Shown in pieces: positions 24,958 to 34,700 of a stretch of 64,000 bases of DNA; positions within the stretch are counted from its first letter, which is position 1; every line of letters starts with the position of its first letter. The position numbers and the translations under genes are program-made. Under the pieces are notes generated by a model. The model was not told where the DNA came from, ran no database searches, and was given only the letters and a program-made list of their open reading frames with translations. The stretch comes from Desulfobacter sp. (GTDB lineage Bacteria; Desulfobacterota; Desulfobacteria; Desulfobacterales; Desulfobacteraceae). The DNA is taken from contig CP054837.1 of NCBI GenBank assembly GCA_028768525.1, positions 1,222,001-1,286,000 on the forward strand. The letters are read 5' to 3'.

Positions 24958-26910
24958 TTATCCGGCATCCTGCTCCAGTGCCTGAATCCCGCCCACATGA
25001 TCTCCCTGGAAATACCGGATGCCTGCGGCCTTAAGGTCTTCAAGCTGATCTAAGGTTTCTATTCTGGTACCGATGAGCCGGATATCCAGGCTTTCGGCCA
25101 TGGTCTGCAGCATGCCCAGCGCAATTTTAGACCGGGAGGGGTCCCGGGCATCGTACAGGCATGCGGCATCGGATTTGATATAGGCCGGGGTGAGCTGCTG
25201 GAGCATGGCCAGGGACTCATCTCCTATGGTAAAATTATCAATGCCAAGCTTAAACCCCATGCCCCTAAGCAGGCCGGCATAATCCAGGCAGATCTCCGGA
25301 TACCTGACCAGGGCGCTTTCTGAAATCTCAAAAAAGAGCCGGTCCGCCAGGTGCTTATGGCCGGATAAAAATTGCCTGGCCCAGATCAATGCACTTCTTT
25401 TCCCAATGAAATCCGTACTGATATTAATGCTGTATACCGTACCATCGCCGGCGCTCTCTTCAAGCAGGCCGGCCATCCGGCCGATGACATGCCGGTCAAT
25501 CTCCTGCGCCAGACCCAGTTCCGTTGCCGTGGGCATAAAAAAGCCAGCCCGTTTCAAAGCGCCCAGTTCATCGGTTATGGCAATAAATATCTCTTTGTGA
25601 AAAACCGGGCCCTCCCCGGTGCGGACCGGCTGGCATAGGAAGACAAACCGGTCCAGGTCCAGGGTGTTCCGGATCAACGCTTTCCATTCCTGGCGGCCCA
25701 TGAGGCAGTCCCGTTCCTCCCGGAAATGGAAAGGACGGGTACGGGAAGAATTCTTTGCCTGGGTGGCGGCATAATCCAGCTTGGAAAAAATCCTTGATGC
25801 CCCCTCTTCATAATGGTAGGCCGCCAGCCCCGCCGATATCCTGATGTGATCCGACAGGGCCGTGTCCGCCCCGATTTTTTCCCAGATTCCGGCCAGGGCA
25901 TTCACCACAATCTCCATGGCCTCATTTCCGCCGATACCGGGCAGAATAAGCCCCAACTCCGTATGGTTGAGCCGGGTGACCACCTGCCCGTCAATATGGG
26001 CCGCAGTCGTCTCAATCACCTCTGCCGCCTCTTTTATAAATGCTTCGCTGATTTCATAGCCGGCCGTCCCCTTCAGTTCCACCAGGCCGTCCAGGCCGAC
26101 CAGGGCGGCCTCCCCCCGGGAAACCGCCTCCTGGGAACTCATATAGGCCTCAATCCGGTTCACAAAATAGGTTTTGTTATACAACCCGGTCACCCGGTCA
26201 CGGAACCTGAGCCGCTTGGCCTCCTTTATGGTTTCCAGGGAACGGTCGTAATTATTCTGAACCGTCCCCACCATCTTATTCATCTGCAGTGCCACCTTCT
26301 TAAACTCCGTGGTAAACGGCACATGGGGATTGATGATAAACCGGTTTTCCTCGATGGCTTCGGCCTGGGCCCGGATAAGGTCCAGCGACCGTAGCAGCAG
26401 TTTGAGCATAATGCCGCTGACCACAAGGCATCCGCCCCAGATCAGGCAGAACGAAAGACCAAGATCCTTAAATATGTCCCACATCCGGATGACGGCCTCA
26501 CCGGTATGGGCCTGGACCTGCAGGCTGCCCACAATATTCCACCCGTTTGAAACCACGGCTTCGGCGACGGGGGACTGGAGGTTAAGAAACCGGATAAAGG
26601 ACCCGGGTACGCCTTCAATGGACAATTGCGTTTCGGTTTTATAGATAACCTGGTTATCCGCATCCATGAGCACGATCTTCCTGAAATGCCCCCCGTCGAA
26701 CATGGCATTGATCGTGGTTTCCATCAGATACACATCATCGCTGACATCGCCCAGGGAAAGGGAGAGGGAATTGACCGAATTCTTGGCACGCTGATAGAGG
26801 TCATTTTCCACAAAATTCCTGGATGCATTGAAATGAATACCGAAAACAATAATCAGGACCAGGAAAAGCAGGGCCGTAATAAACATCATGATCTGCTTGA
26901 ATAAACTCAT
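24958..26910 (-). CDS. lapD: LapD-like c-di-GMP receptor with degenerate GGDEF and EAL domains
   Basis: Inner-membrane signalling protein of 650 residues. Start ATG 26910 has AAGGGATG upstream. Two membrane helices (about 5-25 and 145-170) flank a periplasmic LapD/MoxY-type domain. A HAMP follows, then a GGDEF-like domain whose active-site signature reads RLNHTEL, and an EAL-like domain whose usual EAL motif is replaced ('FLCQPVRTGEG'). Both are therefore likely inactive, and the protein would bind c-di-GMP and sequester the LapG protease on the periplasmic side. It lies 4 bp after lapG and 1 bp before lapB. Confidence 0.9.
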   Translation of the reverse strand: MSLFKQIMMFITALLFLVLIIVFGIHFNASRNFVENDLYQRAKNSVNSLSLSLGDVSDDVYLMETTINAMFDGGHFRKIVLMDADNQVIYKTETQLSIEGVPGSFIRFLNLQSPVAEAVVSNGWNIVGSLQVQAHTGEAVIRMWDIFKDLGLSFCLIWGGCLVVSGIMLKLLLRSLDLIRAQAEAIEENRFIINPHVPFTTEFKKVALQMNKMVGTVQNNYDRSLETIKEAKRLRFRDRVTGLYNKTYFVNRIEAYMSSQEAVSRGEAALVGLDGLVELKGTAGYEISEAFIKEAAEVIETTAAHIDGQVVTRLNHTELGLILPGIGGNEAMEIVVNALAGIWEKIGADTALSDHIRISAGLAAYHYEEGASRIFSKLDYAATQAKNSSRTRPFHFREERDCLMGRQEWKALIRNTLDLDRFVFLCQPVRTGEGPVFHKEIFIAITDELGALKRAGFFMPTATELGLAQEIDRHVIGRMAGLLEESAGDGTVYSINISTDFIGKRSALIWARQFLSGHKHLADRLFFEISESALVRYPEICLDYAGLLRGMGFKLGIDNFTIGDESLAMLQQLTPAYIKSDAACLYDARDPSRSKIALGMLQTMAESLDIRLIGTRIETLDQLEDLKAAGIRYFQGDHVGGIQALEQDAG

Positions 26911-26914
26911 ATCT

Positions 26915-27574
26915 TCATCCCTTGTGTATTTCAAGATCAATGGATCTCAGCCGCTTCAGGCTTTTCACCCTTGACGGGTCAACCCGTTTCCCCAGCCCCT
27001 TCTGCTTTTGGAGAAACAGGTCCCGGCCGGTGAAGCTGTAAACGGGAACCAGGTCTTTTCTCTGGGTGGCCGGCAGAATCCGTTTATCGTAATTATCCAA
27101 AACCAGGGGAACCGCTCTGCGGTCCGTATAATACGACACCACCATATGGGCGGCCCGGGCAAATCCCCTGGCGCGGACATAGGTCATGAACAGTTTTTCC
27201 TGGGGAACCCCCAGCTGAATCAGGGTCAGGTATTTGGCCACGGCGTAATCTTCGCAGTCTCCCATGCCCTTGCCCAGGAACTCCAGCCGTGAGGCCCAAA
27301 AATCGGTTTTCCCCCATGCCTTGATATCGCTCCTGTATGGCACCTGGTTGAAAAACCGGTTTACCGCATCCAGCTTTTCCCGTTCCGAATTGTCCTGCCG
27401 GGTATTCATTAATTTCAGCAGGGCATTGAGGCGTTTTACCGCTCTTGGTCCATAGGTTTTCTCATACCGGTCCAATCGCTCCGGCTTAACGTAAAACAGG
27501 GAATCTGTTCCCCAGAGTATTCCGGAGAACAGACAGAGTACGGCAACGGCAAAACCAATCCGGGTCTTTCTCAT
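26915..27574 (-). CDS. lapG: LapG-like periplasmic transglutaminase-type cysteine protease
   Basis: A 219-residue protein with a signal anchor at residues 5-22. The bacterial transglutaminase-like catalytic set is seen: Cys107 in MGDCEDYAVAKY, His143 in AAHMVVSYY and Asp160 in VLDNYDK. LapG cuts large adhesins near their N-terminus and releases the cell from the surface when c-di-GMP is low; LapD binds and restrains it when c-di-GMP is high. The neighbouring lapD and type I secretion genes support this assignment. Confidence 0.92.
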   Translation of the reverse strand: MRKTRIGFAVAVLCLFSGILWGTDSLFYVKPERLDRYEKTYGPRAVKRLNALLKLMNTRQDNSEREKLDAVNRFFNQVPYRSDIKAWGKTDFWASRLEFLGKGMGDCEDYAVAKYLTLIQLGVPQEKLFMTYVRARGFARAAHMVVSYYTDRRAVPLVLDNYDKRILPATQRKDLVPVYSFTGRDLFLQKQKGLGKRVDPSRVKSLKRLRSIDLEIHKG

Positions 27575-27677
27575 CTCCCTGCCCTCAATTTAAGACCTTT
27601 AAGACTACCTGGCCGCATACATATATGCAACATCTATTTTTTGGGGGACCGTATTTTGGAAAGGAGGCCATGGACAA

Positions 27678-27708
27678 GCCGGGAACCGCTTTTGAGGCGG
27701 TTCCCGGC
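27678..27708 (-). promoter_or_regulatory. Strong hairpin between lapE and lapG
   Basis: GCCGGGAACCGC at 27678-27689 pairs perfectly with GCGGTTCCCGGC at 27697-27708 (12 bp, 7-nt loop). On the minus strand there is no T-run after it, so it is not a classic terminator. It may lower read-through from lapE, or protect the lapE transcript 3' end. Confidence 0.6.
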
Positions 27709-27722
27709 GTATACAGCGGCAT

Positions 27723-29279
27723 TTAATTCTGGATATAGGGTTTAAGTTCCTTGGGTATGTCATAACCGGATTCGGAAGGGTCGATCTTGCTGCAGCCAAA
27801 GGCTTCGAGGCCCGCGCCTTCTGCAGTATTATCGCACTGGTCTCCGCAGTCGTCCACGGCGTCTCCGTCCTGGTCCGTCACGACCCCATCGATTCCCATT
27901 TCGCCGGCCAGCTCGCCGCAGGAACGGATATCAAACCCAGGCTCATTTGTAAGGCCGACCGCTTCGGAAAGATCGGAATTGAATTCGCCGAGCAGGGTGC
28001 CGATGGCCTGAACCGTCCTGTAGTATGCCAAAAGATAGGCATAATCAGATTCAATGAGAGAGGACTGGGCCCTGTAAAACTCGATTTCCATATCCAGGAT
28101 TTCGAGAAGGTCCCGTTTGCCGGCATGGAACTCTTCAATGAACTCGTCAAGGGTTTTCCGGCTCAGGCGGACATGCTCAGTGAGAAAATCTTTCTTATTC
28201 TTTTCAGCCACCTGGATGTTCCAGGCCAGACGGACCATTTCATTGACATTTCTGCGCTCGTCATAGGCCTTTTGGTATTCCTTGAGCATCCGCCTGTAAT
28301 TTTTCTCAATCTCTCCGTATCTTGCCCCGCCGTCGTAAAGCTCATATTTCAGCTGAAGCGCGGCGCCGAAATCCTTGGTTTCCCCCCGTTCCCCTCCGGT
28401 ATCCTGCCGGATATTGGAACTGAGATAGAGATCCAGCCTGGGCCATAATGCAGACTTTGCCCTTTCCCTGGAAAATTTGCGCACAATGATATTGTACCGT
28501 GCCACCCCAAGGGCGGGATGATTGCCAAAGGCGGTGTCAACAGCCTCCTGGACGTTTTCCGGCAGGGCATAATTGGTCTCGGGCATGATGAACTGCTCCG
28601 GGGTGAGCACCCGGCCGTAAAGGCGGTGGAACTTGGTCAATGCCTGGTTAAGGTCCTGCTGCCGGGAAATATAATTGCCCCGGGAAAGGGCCAGGCGGGA
28701 CTCGGAATTGGTCAGGTCCGACGCCCTGCCAAACCCGGAATCCGACCGCTCCTTGATTTGTTTAAGAATTCTGGCCTGGGTCAACACATTTTTCTCGGCA
28801 ATGGCCACCTGGTCCCTGGCGTTAAGCACGTTGACATAGGCCTCTGCCACACCGAGAAACACCGTATTTGCTGTATTCAAAACATTGTAGGCCGCGGATT
28901 TGATCCGGGCTTCGGTTTCGTCGATATAAGACTGGGTGCCGAACCCTTCGAACAGGTTCTGGCGGATATAGGCGGTGGCGGAATTCTCCCACAGCTTGTC
29001 CGACTCAAAACCAGTGGGCACGCCGTTGGTATATTTAGGGCCGGTATACGCCTCAACCCCCAGGGTCGGCCGGTATCCCTTTCTGGCGATTTTCCGTTCC
29101 GCCACAATGCTCTGGTAATCTTCCAGGGCCTCCTTGATCTGGGGGTTTGTCCCTGCGGCGGTTTTCAGGGCCTGGTCAAGGCTCAACGCCTCCATGGCCT
29201 GGCTCCCGGTTACCACACCAAAAACCAATGTCAAAAAGATCAAAACAACCTTTACTAACCTCGTCCGATGCGTCATCAT
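27723..29279 (-). CDS. lapE: TolC-family outer-membrane channel (LapE-like) with a calcium-binding-type tail
   Basis: Outer-membrane efflux protein of 518 residues from ATG 29279 (AAAGGAAGGG upstream; a second ATG directly follows). A signal peptide ends near 'GSQAM'. Two TolC repeats are seen, each with long coiled helices (about 55-240 and 255-445), including 'VFLGVAEAYVNVLNARDQV' and 'SLIESDYAYLLAYYRTVQAIGTLLG' (outline). The tail adds 'DQDGDAVDDCGDQCDN', which resembles a thrombospondin type 3 calcium repeat with paired Cys. It heads the lap operon and would complete the type I secretion channel. Confidence 0.9.
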   Translation of the reverse strand: MMTHRTRLVKVVLIFLTLVFGVVTGSQAMEALSLDQALKTAAGTNPQIKEALEDYQSIVAERKIARKGYRPTLGVEAYTGPKYTNGVPTGFESDKLWENSATAYIRQNLFEGFGTQSYIDETEARIKSAAYNVLNTANTVFLGVAEAYVNVLNARDQVAIAEKNVLTQARILKQIKERSDSGFGRASDLTNSESRLALSRGNYISRQQDLNQALTKFHRLYGRVLTPEQFIMPETNYALPENVQEAVDTAFGNHPALGVARYNIIVRKFSRERAKSALWPRLDLYLSSNIRQDTGGERGETKDFGAALQLKYELYDGGARYGEIEKNYRRMLKEYQKAYDERRNVNEMVRLAWNIQVAEKNKKDFLTEHVRLSRKTLDEFIEEFHAGKRDLLEILDMEIEFYRAQSSLIESDYAYLLAYYRTVQAIGTLLGEFNSDLSEAVGLTNEPGFDIRSCGELAGEMGIDGVVTDQDGDAVDDCGDQCDNTAEGAGLEAFGCSKIDPSESGYDIPKELKPYIQN

Positions 29280-29520
29280 ACCCTTCCTTTCATTCATGGA
29301 TACCCGCGGCTGTCTCCTCGAAATTATTCCGCCCGGGAAAGTCAAAACAGAATCCGATACTACGTAAATGACAAAGATGATCAATACACTAAAATGACGG
29401 TATTGTTGTAGATTACAGGCTTATTTTATCCCCTGTGGATTGTCAAGTCTAAACTAATCGGGTTTAAGAAAAAAATGCCACACCCCAAAAAACAGACTCT
29501 TTTTTTATGGATTTGCCCCG

Positions 29521-29538
29521 GAAAAGGCCGGAACGGCC
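29521..29538 (-). terminator. Short terminator after nth
   Basis: On the minus strand GGCCG-TTC-CGGCC (29538-29526) is followed by TTTTCC. The stem is only 5 bp, but it lies 10 bp after the nth stop at the end of a long operon. Confidence 0.45.
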
Positions 29539-29547
29539 AAGGGCGCA

Positions 29548-30204
29548 TTATCTGGTTTTTCTTGGGGTTACCCCTTTTTTAGGACAGTCGGTGCCGAGGA
29601 TGCAGACATCGCAATGGGGCCCCACCGGGCGGCAGGTGCCCTGGCCGAAAGCGACCAGTATGCCGTTGACCGTTCGCCAGTGTTGACGCGGCAGTTTCTT
29701 CCGCAAGGCCATTTCGGTTTCCAGGGGCGTTCTGGTCTTTACGTATCCCCAGATATTCATGATCCGGTGGACATGGGTATCCACGCAAATGGCATCTTTG
29801 TCAAAGGCCACAGCCCGGACCAGGTTAGCGGTTTTTCGCCCCACCCCGGGAAGGGTGATCAAATCCGCGATTTCATCAGGGACATTTCCGCCGAATGCCG
29901 CCAGGGCTTTGGGGAGCTTTGCCAGATACCCGGCCTTGGACTTGTAGAACCCCACCGGGAAAATTAATTTCTGGATACGGGCCTCGGTCAGGCGGGAAAG
30001 GGATTCGGCGTCGGGAGCCGCCCGAAAGAGCCGTTCAGATGCCTTTGCCGTTACATCGTCCTTGGTCCGGGCAGAAAGGATGGTGGCCACCAGGACCTTG
30101 AAGGGAGACCGGGTCTGAACGGCGATGAGATCAACCACGGGCACGGTATAACCGGCCACCTCTACCTTAAGGATCTCTAAAAACCTGGAAATATCAACAG
30201 CCAT
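29548..30204 (-). CDS. nth: Endonuclease III (DNA glycosylase/AP lyase)
   Basis: Base-excision repair enzyme of 218 residues acting on oxidised pyrimidines. The helix-hairpin-helix with the catalytic Lys is 'LPGVGRKTANLV', and the catalytic Asp is in 'ICVDTHVHRI'. The four Cys of the [4Fe-4S] loop follow the C-x6-C-x2-C-x5-C spacing (GTCRPVGPHCDVCILGTDC). It is the last gene of the cluster, starting 3 bp after the end of the DUF554 gene, which implies co-transcription. Confidence 0.95.
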   Translation of the reverse strand: MAVDISRFLEILKVEVAGYTVPVVDLIAVQTRSPFKVLVATILSARTKDDVTAKASERLFRAAPDAESLSRLTEARIQKLIFPVGFYKSKAGYLAKLPKALAAFGGNVPDEIADLITLPGVGRKTANLVRAVAFDKDAICVDTHVHRIMNIWGYVKTRTPLETEMALRKKLPRQHWRTVNGILVAFGQGTCRPVGPHCDVCILGTDCPKKGVTPRKTR

Positions 30205-30206
30205 GA

Positions 30207-30902
30207 TCAGGCAAAGAGCGTGGTGGCCAGGTAATAGATGAGGGGCAGAAAAATGGCCGGCAGCATATTGCCCACGGCGATCTTTTTCTCCCGAAGCATA
30301 TTCAGACCGATGGCCAGGATGAGCAGGCCGCCGGTGGCGGACATCTGGCTGACCACCGAAGGAATCAGAAAGGGCTTCATGATGCCGGCGGCCAGGGTAA
30401 TGGCCCCCTGGTAAACCAGCACGGCCAGGGCGGACAGCCCCACCCCCACCCCAAGGGATGCGGTGAGGATGATGGAGGTAATCCCGTCCAGAAAGGACTT
30501 GGCAAAAAGGGTGCTGTGGTTGCCGGTCAGACCGCTCTCAAGGGACCCCACAATGGCCATGGAGCCCACGCAGAAAAGCAGGGATGCGGTGACAAATGCG
30601 GCAGACAGTGAGGCCTCTCCGGAACTGGGTTTGGAGAACTTGCGTTCCAGGAAATCTCCCAGCCGCTTGAGATGGGCTTCTATACCGATGAATTCCCCGA
30701 TCAGGGCACCGGCGGCCAGGCTGATGATGATAACGAGCAGGTCGGGGCAGCCCAGGGCACTTTTGATGCCGATGAGCATAACGGAAAGGGCCACGGCCTG
30801 CATAACGGTGAGATTATACCGTTCGGGGATGCCGTTGCGAAACAGCATCCCCACGGCGGTCCCGGCCAGGATGGCCAGGCAGTTTACAAAGGTTCCCAGC
30901 AT
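30207..30902 (-). CDS. DUF554-family membrane protein
   Basis: Integral membrane protein of 231 residues with about seven hydrophobic helices. Hallmarks of the DUF554 family are the opening 'GTFVNCLAILAGTAVG', the 'LLFCVGSMAIVGSLESGLTG' segment and 'SFLDGITSIILTASLGVGVG' (outline). The family is widespread and of unknown function, perhaps a transporter. It sits between purQ (20 bp gap) and nth (3 bp gap) in what reads as one operon. Confidence 0.88.
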   Translation of the reverse strand: MLGTFVNCLAILAGTAVGMLFRNGIPERYNLTVMQAVALSVMLIGIKSALGCPDLLVIIISLAAGALIGEFIGIEAHLKRLGDFLERKFSKPSSGEASLSAAFVTASLLFCVGSMAIVGSLESGLTGNHSTLFAKSFLDGITSIILTASLGVGVGLSALAVLVYQGAITLAAGIMKPFLIPSVVSQMSATGGLLILAIGLNMLREKKIAVGNMLPAIFLPLIYYLATTLFA

Positions 30903-30921
30903 GATGAGATTCAGATCCTAT

Positions 30922-31746
30922 CTAGAGAAGGGTCGCTTTAATATATTCCACTCCGTTTTCAAACAGCCGGATGCCCGTCACCACATCACCGCCCGGGGTT
31001 TTCCCCTGGCGTTTGGCCTGCTCTTTTTGCCGGGGCCAGTCCGGATGGTTGGTGAAATGGTTGTAGGCTTCTGGATGGGGCATGAGTCCGAAAATACGGC
31101 CCGTGGGATCGCAGATCCCGGCGATATCGGCCATGGCCCCGTTGGGGTTGGCCGGGAACGCGCCATTGGCCGGTTTCCCGTCGGCATGGGCATACTGGAA
31201 GACCACCTGGTTGTTTTCAATGAGCCGGTCGATCACGGCCGGGTCGGCCACAAATTTACCCTCCCCGTGGCGGATGGGATAATCCACTGCATCAAGGCCC
31301 CTGGTAAACACACAGGGGCTCTCCCCGTTGGGTGCCAGGCGGACCCAGTGGTCCCTGAAATTGCCGCAGTCGTTAAAGGTGATGGCAACGGATCTTTTGG
31401 TGTAGTCATTGTCCAGCCCGGGCAGCAGACCCAGGTTCACCAGGGCCTGGAACCCGTTGCAGATACCGATGACCAGCTTTCCGGCCGCCACGAAATCCAG
31501 CAGGTCTTTGCCGATATTATTTTTCAGCTTCAGGGCCTGGATCACCCCGGCGCCGTGGTCGTCGCCCCAGGAAAAGCCGCCGCCGAAGGCCAGGATATGG
31601 TAGTTTTCCAGGCGTTCTTCTCCTGAAATCAACGTGTTGATATGCACCCTGTGGGCCTGGGCCCCCGCCTTTTCAAAGGCCAGGGCGGTTTCATTGTCGC
31701 AGTTCAGGCCGAAACCGGTCAGTATCAGCGCCTTTACCGTTTTCAT
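30922..31746 (-). CDS. purQ: Phosphoribosylformylglycinamidine synthase, glutaminase subunit PurQ
   Basis: Class I glutamine amidotransferase of 274 residues that supplies ammonia to PurL in step four of purine synthesis. The nucleophile elbow is 'VIGICNGFQAL' (Cys), and the His-Glu pair is in 'MPHPEAYNHF'. It begins with 'VKALILTGFGLNCDNETALAF', the normal PurQ start. The length is longer than the ~225 residues of many PurQ proteins, matching the larger variant. Its ATG overlaps the purL stop (ATGA), so both subunits are made in a fixed ratio. Confidence 0.93.
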   Translation of the reverse strand: MKTVKALILTGFGLNCDNETALAFEKAGAQAHRVHINTLISGEERLENYHILAFGGGFSWGDDHGAGVIQALKLKNNIGKDLLDFVAAGKLVIGICNGFQALVNLGLLPGLDNDYTKRSVAITFNDCGNFRDHWVRLAPNGESPCVFTRGLDAVDYPIRHGEGKFVADPAVIDRLIENNQVVFQYAHADGKPANGAFPANPNGAMADIAGICDPTGRIFGLMPHPEAYNHFTNHPDWPRQKEQAKRQGKTPGGDVVTGIRLFENGVEYIKATLL

Positions 31747-34700
31747 ATCATCTCTCCAAAGGTCTTGTTAAATGCCTGGTCAAGGGCGGTGATGGACAGG
31801 TCCACCAGTGTTGCGCCGCCTTCCCCCCTTACAGCCAGCCGGTCATGGGTATCGGTTACCGATCCCACACAGGCACAGGGCAGGCCTTTGCATAATTTTT
31901 CAAATGTCTCTTTATTTTCCGGGGCAATGGTGAGGATAAAGCGGCCGGCGGATTCGCTGAACAGAGCGGCTTCATGGCCCAGGACGCCCTCCCCTTTTAC
32001 CGGGAGTTTGGACAGATCGATATCCATACCCAGGCCGCCGGCCATGGCCTTCATGGCCAGATGGATACCCAGCCCCCCCCTTGCCACGGCATGGCAGGAG
32101 GCCACAAGTTCCTTGTCTATTGCCTTTTCCAGGGCCTTGTAAACCACCCGGGACCCTGAAAAATCCACCTGGGGAACGTTGACCCCGGTTTTGCCGAACA
32201 TGTCATAGTATTCAGAGGCACCCAGTTCATCTCCTGTGGCACCCAGCACATAGACCAGGTCACCGGAAATTTTCGGATCCAGGGTCACACATTTGGCAAT
32301 ATCGTCCAATACCGAGGTGGCGGAGATCTGTACGGTTTCCAGGGCGGAAACCTTGGTCCGCTCACCGAACTCCCCTTCCAGATGCCCGTCCACATACATG
32401 GAATCCTTTCCGGAAAGCAGAGGGATCTCATAGGCCATGCAGGCGTCTTTCAGAGCCCGGCAGGCCCGTACCAGCTGGGCGGCCTTGAATTTGCCGTCGG
32501 GATTGGATTTGGGATCATACCCGATATTGGGCCAGCAGAAATTGTCCAGGCCGCCGATGTGGTCAAAGGCCCCGCCCACGGCCAGCAGCCGGCGCACCGC
32601 CTCGTCAATGGAACAGGTCATCATATGATAGGCGTCGATCCTGGAATACCAGGGCAGCAGACTCTGGGAGAATGCCAGGCCTTTTTCACTGGTCAGCACC
32701 GGCCGGGTCACCGAAGCATCCGAGGGGATGTTGTGGTTCACCCCGACAAGGGGTTTGACCACGGACCCGCCCTGGACCTCATGGTCGTACTGGCGGATGA
32801 TCCATTCCTTGGAGCAGATATTGGGCCGGGAGAGCATATCTTCCATGATGCCGTTGAAATCAGTGGGGGTGGAAATCACCGGCTCGGTGAGCCCCCGGGT
32901 TTCAGGCGAGGTCCAGAGCGCATCAAATTCCCAGGCCGGGAATCCCTTGTCCAGCAGGTCCATATCCACATAGGCACAGGTTTCATCCTTATATTTAATA
33001 TGGAGCTTACCTGTATCCGTATACTGGCCGATGACCGTGGACTCCACCTCGTGAAGGGCGGACAGCGCCATGAACCGGTCCAGGTGTTCGGGTTTGACGG
33101 CAATGGTCATCCGCTCCTGGGACTCGGAGATCCAGATTTCCCACATGTCCAGGCCTTCATACTTGAGGGGAACCTTGTCCAGCCAGACCTCGCAGCCGTT
33201 GGACAGCATGGCGGACTCGCCGACGGAGGAGGAAAGCCCTCCGCCCCCGTTGTCCGTGATAAAGGTGATCAGCCCCTCGTCCCGGCAGACCAGGAGGAAA
33301 TCATGCATTTTTTTCTGGGTATAGGGATCGCCGATCTGGACGTGGCCGGCCGGGGTATTTTCCGAATAGCTTTCCGAGGAGGCGGTCACCCCGTGGATGC
33401 CGTCCTTGCCCACCCGGCCGCCGCTCATGATGATCAGCTCGCCCGGGGAGGTGGTTTTCTCGTGGCTGGGCCGGTTGTCGACGGTTTTGGGCATGATCCC
33501 CAGGGCCGTAACAAAGACCAGGGATTTTCCCATATAGCCGTGGTCGAAAAGGGTCTGCCCGAAGGTAGTGGGCACCCCGCTCTTGTTGCCCCCGTCCTTC
33601 ACCCCTTCGATGACCCCGTCCAGCAGGCGCCGGGGGTGCAGCGGCGGTTTCAGGGGGCCGTCGTAATTTACATCCCCCACGCAGTATCCGAAACTGCCCA
33701 TGAACAGCTTGGAGCCCAGCCCCGTACCCATGGGGTCCCGGTATACGCCGACGATGCCGGTGATGGCCCCGCCGTAGGCCTCCATATTGGAGGGGGAGTT
33801 GTGGGTCTCGCCGGTGACCACGTAATTGTTTTCTTCGTCAAAGGTACCGACCCCGGCATTGTCCCAGAGAACGGAAACCACCCACTCTTTTTTATCCTTG
33901 AGTTCCAGGGTGGGATCCTTGATATAGGTTTTGAACAGGGAGTTTTCTTCCACGGTGTCACCGGTGTCGGCGTCGGTGTAGCGGAATATCCCGTTGAATG
34001 TATTATGGTTGCAATGGTCGGATCTGGCCTGGGAAATATATTCCAGTTCCACGTCCGTGGGTTTGGAAAGCCCGACTTCTGCCCGGTCGGCCAGCACTTT
34101 TTCATCCAGAAAGTATTCCCGGATCACCGGGATATCCTTGGGGTTCAGGGCCAGGTTCCGCTCGTCGGAGATTTGTGCCAGCATTTCGTTGCTGTCAATA
34201 TTGACGATGTCAAAACAGGGCTCATGGTTGAGAATCACCTTGGCCGGCTTCACATCTGCGCCCACAGCCTTATCCCACTCATCCTTGTGAAAAACCTTGA
34301 ACTGCTGGATGATGGCATTGGAAAGAATTTCTGCGGCAATCTTCTCCGCATCCTCCCGGCTCAGGTCACGGCCCTTCAGGCAATACCGTTTGGAGGTGTA
34401 AATGCCGTCGTCGCCGGTAAATTCCTTGCCCAGCACATCCTTTACCGCCTCCATGGCCGTGGCACCGGCATTGTCCTTTACACCGGGCCGGAATCCGATC
34501 CAGATGCACCAGTCGAAGTCCATATCCAGAGGAGAAAGACTTGATACCTGGGTCACCGGGTTGGTGAAAATCTCCTCCCTGGCACGCTCAAGTTCCGCCC
34601 CGTCCAGGTCAGATTCGATGGTCACAATGTGGATACACCGCGCCCTGTCCATTTTGATTCCAAAATAGGAATCCGCCTTTTTTACCAGTGCAGACCCTTC

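Noticed and set aside
32382..34544. 720-codon open reading frame on the plus strand inside purL
   Set aside because: It is antisense to the clear purL gene, lacks a family match and is Gly/His/Pro-rich, the usual shadow of a G+C-rich gene.
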